From an uncultured Muribaculaceae bacterium (GTDB taxonomy: Bacteria > Bacteroidota > Bacteroidia > Bacteroidales > Muribaculaceae), in NCBI GenBank assembly GCA_947644475.1, contig CANRZQ010000097.1, forward strand, positions 1 through 9,160: 9,160 nucleotides of DNA, given 5' to 3'. The notes below the pieces were generated by a model. The model was not told where the DNA came from. It searched no databases and saw only the letters and a program-made list of their open reading frames with translations. The position numbers and the translations under genes were made by a program. Every line of letters starts with the position of its first letter. Position 1 is the stretch's first letter. This document shows positions 1 to 4,446 of this stretch, one piece after another.

Positions 1-396
1 GGCAAGCACCATCTTTATGCCGTTTGCGGCTCCGATGTTGAGCACGTCGACGATGCGGCCGTATTGGGCGGCGCGGTCGGCGTAGATAGCCACGGCGGTC
101 TGGGTGGAGTCCTGTGTAAGCGATGTGACCAGAAACTGTGGCAGCACGCTGTCGGTCATGGCTATGCGCTCGCCGTCGGCATATGCTGCGGAGAGCGTGC
201 CGAGCGAGTCGATGTAGACGCGGGTCGAGGGTTTCGACGGGGTCTGCTCCGTGCCTTCGGGCAGGTTGATGTCGAGAGCCGTGGGGAACACGAAGGTCGA
301 TGTGACCATGAAAAATACCAGGAGCAGGAAAATCACATCCGTCATCGAGGCCATCGAGAATGTGGCCATCATATCTGTTTGACGTTTCAGCGACAT
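1..396 (-). CDS. exbD: ExbD/TolR-type biopolymer transport protein (C-terminus beyond window edge)
   Basis: This is the small subunit of the ExbB-ExbD inner-membrane motor, which uses the proton gradient to drive TonB and so powers outer-membrane active transport. The frame opens at ATG 396-394 and stays open for 132 codons to the window edge, so the C-terminus is missing. A short cytoplasmic N-terminus (MSLKRQTDMM) is followed by one membrane segment at about residues 14-36. It starts SMTDVIFLLLVFF, and D20 sits where the family keeps its essential proton-carrying aspartate. The rest is the periplasmic domain. The start lies 15 bp after the exbB stop, so the two are surely co-transcribed. 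A TonB or second ExbD gene often follows and may lie to the left. A TolR role cannot be excluded, but Bacteroidales normally use this type with TonB. Confidence 0.9.
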   Translation of the reverse strand, partial: MSLKRQTDMMATFSMASMTDVIFLLLVFFMVTSTFVFPTALDINLPEGTEQTPSKPSTRVYIDSLGTLSAAYADGERIAMTDSVLPQFLVTSLTQDSTQTAVAIYADRAAQYGRIVDVLNIGAANGIKMVLA

Positions 397-411
397 GGCG
401 GCAGGTGATTT

Positions 412-1044
412 TTATGCGGGTTCGTTAAGCAGGTCCATGAATTCCATGGTTTTTGCTTCCATGAGGTTCATTACCTTGTTGATGCGGGCTACGAGGAAGT
501 TGTAGGCAAAGAGAGCCACGATGCCCACGACAAGACCGGCCACTGTGGTAACCAGGGCCGTGTAGATGCCACCGGCGAAATCGCCGATAGAGGCGGCGTT
601 TCCGGCCGATGCTATTGCGAAGAAAGCCTGCACCATGCCTATTACCGTGCCGAGGAAGCCGATCATCGGCGCTCCGGCGGCGGTGGTGGCAAGCCAGGGA
701 AGCCCTTTGGAGAGGGCGGCCACCTCGAGGTTGCCGGTGTTCTCGATAGCCACAAGCACATCGTTCATGGGGCGTCCGATGCGGTTGATGCCTTTGAGGA
801 TAAGGCGGGCGTAGGGCGATTTTGTGTTTTTGCACAGGCGCACGGCGGCTTCAATCTCGCCTTCGTGTATATGGTCGGATATGCGCTTCATGAATGAGTC
901 GTCGAGCCTTGACGCGCGGTAAATCACAATCGAGCGTTCAATCAGGATATATATGCTGAAAAGAGCGAGCAATGCCAGGGGTATCATGATCCACCCGCCT
1001 TCGAGGCAAAGTTCCCATACTGAAATTTGGTTTGCGGTTTCCAT
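412..1044 (-). CDS. exbB: MotA/TolQ/ExbB proton-channel family protein
   Basis: This is the channel-forming subunit of the TonB energising motor in the inner membrane. It has 210 residues, normal for the family. Three membrane segments are visible: about 17-36 (GGWIMIPLALLALFSIYILI), about 117-147 (containing GAPMIGFLGTVIGMVQAFF) and about 157-186 (GGIYTALVTTVAGLVVGIVA). A long cytoplasmic loop lies between the first and second. The glycine- and threonine-rich second and third segments match the MotA/TolQ/ExbB core. The ATG at 1044-1042 gives a complete N-terminus. The gene follows pdxJ after a 92-bp spacer of small repeats and precedes exbD by 15 bp. pdxJ-exbB-exbD is likely one transcription unit, since no TAnnTTTG box stands out in the spacer. 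ExbB is preferred over TolQ because of the ExbD partner and the host group. Confidence 0.92.
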   Translation of the reverse strand: METANQISVWELCLEGGWIMIPLALLALFSIYILIERSIVIYRASRLDDSFMKRISDHIHEGEIEAAVRLCKNTKSPYARLILKGINRIGRPMNDVLVAIENTGNLEVAALSKGLPWLATTAAGAPMIGFLGTVIGMVQAFFAIASAGNAASIGDFAGGIYTALVTTVAGLVVGIVALFAYNFLVARINKVMNLMEAKTMEFMDLLNEPA

Positions 1045-1136
1045 TCCGAAAAAGTATTAAGTATAAGTGATGAGTGATAAAGTCGTCAGTTAAGGTCATT
1101 AAGGACATTAAAGACTTTAAGGACTTTAAAAATTAT
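1045..1136. repeat. Tandem-repeat-filled spacer between pdxJ and exbB
   Basis: Two arrays of short units occupy almost the whole gap. At 1090-1134 five 9-bp units follow one another: TTAAGGTCA, TTAAGGACA, TTAAAGACT, TTAAGGACT and a decayed TTAAAAATT. At 1053-1080 four 7-bp units occur: AGTATTA, AGTATAA, GTGATGA, GTGATAA. The 9-bp array begins 2 nt past the pdxJ stop. No hairpin, REP-like copy or clear promoter was seen here. The repeats are read directly from the sequence; any function is unknown. Confidence 0.75.
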
Positions 1137-1871
1137 TTATAGGTTGTCAGTCGCCAGCGCTTCCTTGTAGCGGGCTACGGTGGTCTCGAGCCCAAGGTAG
1201 AGTGCGTCGGCGATAAGGGCATGGCCTATCGACACTTCGTCGAGGTATGGCACATGACGGCGGAAAAAGGCGAGGTTCGACAGGTTGAGGTCGTGTCCGG
1301 CATTTACGCCAAGTCCGGCCTTATGCGCGGCTTCCGACGCTGCGGCATATGGGGCTACGGCCGCATCGGGGTCGGTGGGGAATGTGTCGGCAAAGGGCTT
1401 TGTGTAGAGTTCCACGCGGTCGGCTCCTGCCCGTGCTGCCGCGCGTATGGTGTCGCCGTCGGGGTCGACGAAAATCGAGGTGCGTATGCCGGCCTCTTTC
1501 ATGCGGCTCACCACTTCGGAGAGAAAGTCGAAATTGTCCTCGACGTTCCATCCTGTCGACGAAGTGAGCGCATCGGGAGCGTCGGGAACGAGCGTGACCT
1601 GCTCCGGCTTTACGCTCAGCACCAGGTCGATGAACTCATCGGAGGGATACCCCTCGATGTTGAACTCGGTGCGCAGGCGGGGACGCAGGGCGAAAACGTC
1701 GGAGCGGCGGATATGCCGCTCGTCGGGACGCGGATGCACCGTGATGCCCTCCGCTCCGAAACGTTCGATGTCGACGGCCACGCGCTCCACGTCGGGCACA
1801 TTCTCGCCCCGGGCGTTGCGCAGCGTCGCAATCTTGTTTATATTCACGCTAAGTCTTGTCTTAGGCTTCAT
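1137..1871 (-). CDS. pdxJ: Pyridoxine 5'-phosphate synthase PdxJ
   Basis: PdxJ condenses 1-deoxy-D-xylulose 5-phosphate with 3-amino-2-oxopropyl phosphate to give pyridoxine 5'-phosphate, the ring-closing step of DXP-dependent vitamin B6 synthesis in the cytosol. The 244-residue product matches the usual length (about 240) and reads as a TIM barrel. Recognisable motifs are LSVNINKIATLRNARG at the N-terminus, ITVHPRPDERHI with H46, NIEGYPS with E73, VNAGHDL with H193 and SIGHALI near the end. The two histidines and the glutamate fit the catalytic residues known in E. coli PdxJ. The open frame extends upstream to 1940. However, homologues begin at the MKPKTRLSVN methionine (1871-1869), and the extra 23 residues are hydrophobic and unlike PdxJ, so 1871 is chosen. 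The gene is first in a probable operon with exbB and exbD. Confidence 0.95.
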   Translation of the reverse strand: MKPKTRLSVNINKIATLRNARGENVPDVERVAVDIERFGAEGITVHPRPDERHIRRSDVFALRPRLRTEFNIEGYPSDEFIDLVLSVKPEQVTLVPDAPDALTSSTGWNVEDNFDFLSEVVSRMKEAGIRTSIFVDPDGDTIRAAARAGADRVELYTKPFADTFPTDPDAAVAPYAAASEAAHKAGLGVNAGHDLNLSNLAFFRRHVPYLDEVSIGHALIADALYLGLETTVARYKEALATDNL

Positions 1872-1901
1872 AATCCAAACAGTCAAAAAAAGCGTTAATA
1901 A

Positions 1902-1931
1902 ATATATAAATCCGGATGCGGATTGATATAT
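1902..1931. promoter_or_regulatory. Imperfect 12-bp inverted repeat in the pdxJ leader (possible operator)
   Basis: The arms AATCCG (1909-1914) and CGGATT (1919-1924) pair perfectly around the loop GATG. After one mismatch they extend by six A-T pairs (1902-1907 with 1926-1931). The element lies in the predicted 5' leader of pdxJ and covers the predicted -33 region of the divergent small gene. It could be a protein-binding operator or a leader RNA hairpin. A T7 run follows on the pdxJ strand (1891-1885), but about 10 nt away, so it is not a classical attenuator. Confidence 0.5.
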
Positions 1932-1955
1932 ATCACGCAAAATTTCGTAATTTTG
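1922..1955 (+). promoter_or_regulatory. Predicted promoter of the small ACT-like gene
   Basis: TAATTTTG at 1948-1955 matches the Bacteroidota -7 consensus TAnnTTTG. ATTG at 1922-1925 lies 22 bp upstream as a weak -33 element. Transcription would begin near 1962, giving a leader of about 28 nt to the ATG at 1990. It is weaker than the pdxJ promoter it overlaps. Confidence 0.45.
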
Positions 1956-1966
1956 TATTTGATTTG

Positions 1967-1998
1967 CAAAAATAGTGAGAATTTATCAGATGACGAAA
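1967..1998 (-). promoter_or_regulatory. Predicted pdxJ promoter
   Basis: On the minus strand TATTTTTG (1974-1967) is a full TAnnTTTG -7 box. TTTC (1998-1995) lies 20 bp upstream as a -33-like element inside the start of the divergent gene. Transcription would begin near 1960 and leave a leader of about 90 nt before the ATG at 1871. This puts the upstream in-frame start at 1940 inside the leader but does not exclude it on its own. Confidence 0.6.
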
Positions 1999-2364
1999 GA
2001 ATTATTGGCAAAAGATAATAGAAATTCGGATTTTTACACCGAATACAACACCCTTTTCCCGGCCGTGGGCGACGAGTGCCGTATGCTCATAGGCTGCCGG
2101 CGCGCCAATTACAGCGCGTCGGAGATAGCCCGCGCGGTAGAGGATTGCGACGCCCAGTTGCTCAATCTCAACGTCACCTCCCTTGCCGCCGAGGAGGCCG
2201 ATCTCGTCGTGGCCTTGCGCGTCAATCATCTCAACGCCGGCTCCATAGCCCGCTCGCTCGACCGCTATGGCTACCAGGTGCTCGACATAGCCTCCTCCTC
2301 CACCCTCGATGACGACCGCCTGCGCCTGCGCGCCGCCGAACTCCTCCGCTACCTCGAGATGTAG
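1990..2364 (+). CDS. Small protein resembling a stand-alone ACT-type domain
   Basis: The 124-residue product has no signal peptide or membrane segment and is probably cytosolic. After about 28 N-terminal residues it shows the order of an ACT fold: strand (RMLIGC), helix (SASEIARAVEDCD), strand (AQLLNLNVTS), strand (ADLVVALRVN), helix (NAGSIARSLDRYG), strand (YQVLDIASS), then a C-terminal helix ending LRYLEM. From memory this resembles the C-terminal part of a CBS-domain protein found in Bacteroidales, often near nadK and pdxJ. Here the CBS pair is absent and the gene has its own promoter. ACT domains usually bind small ligands, so a sensing role is possible but unproven. ATG 1990 is preferred to the in-frame GTG at 1975, which would leave a leader of only about 13 nt. 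The gene diverges from pdxJ and converges on the helicase gene. Confidence 0.7.
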   Translation: MTKELLAKDNRNSDFYTEYNTLFPAVGDECRMLIGCRRANYSASEIARAVEDCDAQLLNLNVTSLAAEEADLVVALRVNHLNAGSIARSLDRYGYQVLDIASSSTLDDDRLRLRAAELLRYLEM

Positions 2365-2387
2365 GAACACAATCCTAAGGCTTGTGT
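2363..2387 (+). repeat. REP-like hairpin repeat, copy A (degenerate)
   Basis: The head AGGAAC begins inside the TAG stop of the small gene. It is followed by the arms ACAATCC and GGCTTGT around the loop TAA. One T-C mismatch interrupts the stem, and two further pairs extend it at the base (2367-2368 with 2386-2387). It belongs to the same family as the copies at 2451, 4391 and 9121 but is the most diverged. Confidence 0.6.
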
Positions 2388-2400
2388 CTCAAACAGCACA

Positions 2401-2428
2401 CAGGGACTGCCCGACCGGGCAGCCCCTG
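2401..2428. terminator. Strong hairpin between convergent genes, possible bidirectional terminator
   Basis: CTGCCC (2407-2412) pairs with GGGCAG (2417-2422) around the loop GACC. CAGGG (2401-2405) pairs with CCCTG (2424-2428) across a single A-C mismatch, giving an 11-pair stem. On the plus strand a T6 run follows only at 2446-2451. On the minus strand the flank is TGTGCTGTTTG. Neither tail is ideal, but the position between two convergent stops supports a terminator for both. Confidence 0.6.
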
Positions 2429-2450
2429 CTTTGTGTATAATGGTGTTTTT

Positions 2451-2475
2451 TCGCAAGCCTGAGGCTCGCGTTCCT
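2451..2475 (-). repeat. REP-like hairpin repeat, copy B
   Basis: Read on the minus strand it is AGGAAC, then the arms GCGAGCC and GGCTTGC around the loop TCA. It begins 5 nt after the stop codon of the helicase gene (2483-2481). It is identical to copy C at 4391-4415 except for one base of 25, in the loop. The G-T pair in the stem is a wobble on this strand and a mismatch on the other, which suggests the minus-strand RNA is the structured form. Confidence 0.8.
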
Positions 2476-2480
2476 GCGGG

Positions 2481-4211
2481 TTAGCGGCGGCGTGAGGGCT
2501 TGCGGGAGGATTTGCGGGGGGCGGGCTTGGAGCGGCGGGAGGTGGGCTCGGCGTAGACTTTGGAGGTGTCGGCAACCTCGCTGTAAAGACGCTTGTCGAG
2601 CCACATGGAGCCTTTGAGGGCGGCGACGACGCGCTTGGCGTCGGCTGCCGGGATGTCGAAGAGGGTGTAGTCGGGCATCAGGTCGATGCGGCCCACGTCG
2701 ACGCGCTTGCCGGGCACGTTGTGGTTGAGGGTCTCGATGAGGGAGCCTGCGTAGAAGCCGTCGGCCTTGCCGGCGTTGACGTAGATGCGCGCGAGGCCCG
2801 GTTCGGCTGTGCGGCGGTCTTTGTCTTCTTCGGAATGGGAGTGTTTCTTTGACTCTCCTTTTTTTCTTTCTTTTGTGGGCTTCTCGTCGATGAAGTCGAT
2901 TTTCGGCGCATCTTTGTAATAGTCGAGCAGGCGGTTGAATTCGAGCGAGAGGATGCGTTTGAGCAGGTCTTCTTCCGAGAGCCACGAGAGTTTGCGGCTT
3001 ACGCCGAGGAAGTATTTGTCGATTTCCTCGTCGTTGACTTCCACTTTTTCGAGGCGGTCGGCCAGGTTGTAGAGTTGCTTCTCGATGATGTGCTCGGGCG
3101 ACGGCACTTCCTTGCGCTCGAATTTTTTGCCGATGATGCGCTCGATGTCGCGGAGTTTGCCTTTCTCGCGCGAGTGTATTATTGCCACGGAGATGCCTGT
3201 TTTTCCGGCTCGGCCTGTACGGCCGGAGCGGTGGGTGTAGACGGATGTGTCGTCGGGCAGGCCGTAGTTGATCACGTGGGTGAGGTCGTCCACGTCGAGG
3301 CCGCGGGCTGCCACGTCGGTGGCCACGAGCAGGGGAAGCACGCGGTCGCGGAATTTTTTCATCACCATGTCGCGCTGCTGCTGGGAGAGGTCGCCGTGGA
3401 GGGCCTCGGCGTTGTAGCCGTCGGCAATGAGATGGTCGGCGATTTCCTGGGTGTCGCGGCGTGTGCGGCAGAAGATTATCGCGTAGATGTTGGGGTTGTT
3501 GTCGACGATGCGTTTCAGCGCGAGGTATTTGTCGCGGGCGTTCACCATATAATATATGTGGCGCACGTTTTCGGCTCCTTCGTTGCGGTTGCCGACTACG
3601 ATTTCCTCGGGGCTGTGCATGAAGCGGCTTGCGATGCGTGCCACTTCTTTGGGCATTGTGGCCGAGAACATGAGCATCTTGCGGTTGTCGGGCACATGGG
3701 TGAGTATCTCGTTGATTGAGTCGATGAAGCCCATGTTGAGCATTTCGTCGGCTTCGTCGAGCACTACGGTGTGGACGTCGCCGAGTTTCACGACGTTGCG
3801 GTTGATGAGGTCGATGAGGCGGCCGGGTGTGGCCACGATAATCTGTACGCCCTTGCGCACGGCGCGTATCTGGCTTTCGATGGAAGAGCCGCCGTAGACG
3901 GGGAGCACTTCAAGCGAGGGTATGTATTTCGAGAAATCGGCGAGGTCGGCGGCGATTTGCAGGCATAGTTCGCGTGTAGGGGCAAGGATGAGTGCCTGCG
4001 GCACCTTGTTGCTTTCGTCGACGCGCTGTATCACGGGCAGCCCGAATGCCGCGGTCTTGCCCGATCCGGTCTGGGCGAGCCCTACCACATCGTGGTCGCC
4101 TCCGAGCAATTCGGGGATTACTTTTTCTTGCACGGGCATGGGGCGTTCGAAACCCAGTTCTTCGATGGCGCGACGCAGCGGTTCGTTTACGCCTAATTCT
4201 TCAAATGTCAT
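2481..4211 (-). CDS. deaD: DEAD-box ATP-dependent RNA helicase, CsdA/DeaD type
   Basis: This enzyme uses ATP to unwind short RNA duplexes and act on structured RNA, mainly in ribosome assembly, mRNA decay and cold adaptation. All helicase motifs are intact in the 576-residue product. They are the Q motif (F3, Q28), I AQTGSGKT 46-53, Ia PTREL 78-82, Ib TPGR 128-131, II DEAD 152-155, III SAT 183-185, IV IIFCRT 245-250, V ATDVAARGLD 297-306 and VI HRSGRTGRAG 327-336. A charged linker (about 444-470) leads to a DbpA-type RNA-binding domain at about 472-547, starting GLARIYVNAGKADGF, and a very basic tail (555-576). That C-terminal domain separates it from the shorter RhlE-type helicases. The gene appears monocistronic, with its own promoter and a preceding terminator. 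The symbol follows the domain layout; csdA is an equal choice. Confidence 0.92.
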   Translation of the reverse strand: MTFEELGVNEPLRRAIEELGFERPMPVQEKVIPELLGGDHDVVGLAQTGSGKTAAFGLPVIQRVDESNKVPQALILAPTRELCLQIAADLADFSKYIPSLEVLPVYGGSSIESQIRAVRKGVQIIVATPGRLIDLINRNVVKLGDVHTVVLDEADEMLNMGFIDSINEILTHVPDNRKMLMFSATMPKEVARIASRFMHSPEEIVVGNRNEGAENVRHIYYMVNARDKYLALKRIVDNNPNIYAIIFCRTRRDTQEIADHLIADGYNAEALHGDLSQQQRDMVMKKFRDRVLPLLVATDVAARGLDVDDLTHVINYGLPDDTSVYTHRSGRTGRAGKTGISVAIIHSREKGKLRDIERIIGKKFERKEVPSPEHIIEKQLYNLADRLEKVEVNDEEIDKYFLGVSRKLSWLSEEDLLKRILSLEFNRLLDYYKDAPKIDFIDEKPTKERKKGESKKHSHSEEDKDRRTAEPGLARIYVNAGKADGFYAGSLIETLNHNVPGKRVDVGRIDLMPDYTLFDIPAADAKRVVAALKGSMWLDKRLYSEVADTSKVYAEPTSRRSKPAPRKSSRKPSRRR

Positions 4212-4264
4212 GTAATGTAATTTATTTTTATGTCAAACTCGGAGATATATCCGGGTTTTGTATG

Positions 4265-4299
4265 CAAAGATACAAATAATATAACGCGAAATGCGTTAT
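4265..4299 (-). promoter_or_regulatory. Helicase promoter with overlapping inverted repeat
   Basis: On the minus strand TATCTTTG (4272-4265) is a textbook Bacteroidota -7 box, giving a leader of roughly 47 nt. No good TTTG is seen at the usual -33 spacing. Instead the perfect inverted repeat ATAACGC / GCGTTAT with a 5-nt spacer lies at 4281-4299, covering that region. It is placed like an operator site. Confidence 0.6.
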
Positions 4300-4315
4300 T
4301 TATGTTTTTATTTGC

Positions 4316-4345
4316 AAAAAAAACCGTCCCGGGGGACGGTTTTTT
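4316..4345 (-). terminator. Intrinsic terminator of the large secreted-protein gene
   Basis: On the minus strand CCGTCC (4339-4334) and GGACGG (4329-4324) form a stem with a CCCG loop, followed by a run of eight T (4323-4316). A T6/A6 flank makes it usable in both directions, but its position 3' of the minus-strand gene ending at 4443 shows its main role. It also insulates the helicase promoter just downstream. Confidence 0.9.
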
Positions 4346-4383
4346 GAGTTGGGAAGTTGGGGAGTTGGGAAGTTGGGGAAGTT
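4346..4383. repeat. 8/16-bp tandem array in the 3' region of the large gene
   Basis: Two perfect 16-bp units, GAGTTGGGAAGTTGGG (4346-4361 and 4362-4377), are followed by a partial GAAGTT. Each 16-mer is itself two 8-bp units of the form RAGTTGGG. The array ends directly against the terminator stem. Confidence 0.9.
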
Positions 4384-4390
4384 CTTTCTG

Positions 4391-4415
4391 TCGCAAGCCG
4401 GAGGCTCGCGTTCCT
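4391..4415 (-). repeat. REP-like hairpin repeat, copy C
   Basis: On the minus strand it is AGGAAC, then the arms GCGAGCC and GGCTTGC around the loop TCC. It matches copy B at 24 of 25 bases and begins 27 nt after the TAG stop (4445-4443) of the large gene. Confidence 0.85.
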
Positions 4416-4416
4416 A

Positions 4417-4446
4417 CTTCCTGATTCCTATCTTCCTGATTCCTAT
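4417..4446. repeat. 15-bp tandem duplication spanning the stop codon
   Basis: The unit CTTCCTGATTCCTAT is repeated perfectly at 4417-4431 and 4432-4446. The second unit includes the stop codon of the large gene. On the minus strand each unit holds two AGGAA pentamers 7-8 nt apart, and the head of REP-like copy C continues the same spacing as a fifth. Confidence 0.9.

Noticed and set aside
64..408. Plus-strand open frame of 114 codons opposite exbD
   Set aside because: It is antisense to a clear ExbD frame, has low-complexity composition and no promoter or recognisable domain.
1221..1898. Plus-strand open frame of 225 codons opposite pdxJ
   Set aside because: It lies over the conserved pdxJ frame. 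Long antisense frames are common in GC-rich genes, and the product is cysteine/glycine/valine-rich with no family likeness.
1902..1931. PLP-sensing riboswitch in the pdxJ leader
   Set aside because: Only a simple hairpin is visible and I know of no established riboswitch for this gene, so it is listed only as an inverted repeat.
1872..1940. Upstream extension of PdxJ by 23 residues
   Set aside because: The extension is a hydrophobic stretch unlike the PdxJ N-terminus, and the family starts at the KPKTRLSVNINK segment.
2452..2470. REP-like copy B as an intrinsic terminator of the helicase gene
   Set aside because: On the minus strand the hairpin is followed by a run of A, not T. The T run is on the plus strand before the hairpin, so it is not a terminator in either direction by itself.
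3075..3719. Plus-strand open frame of 214 codons opposite the helicase
   Set aside because: It is a shadow of the conserved helicase motifs on the other strand, rich in V, H, A and G, with no domain pattern.
4346..4446. Possible CRISPR array from the clustered repeats
   Set aside because: The units are 8 to 16 bp, directly abutting, with no unique spacers and no cas genes nearby.
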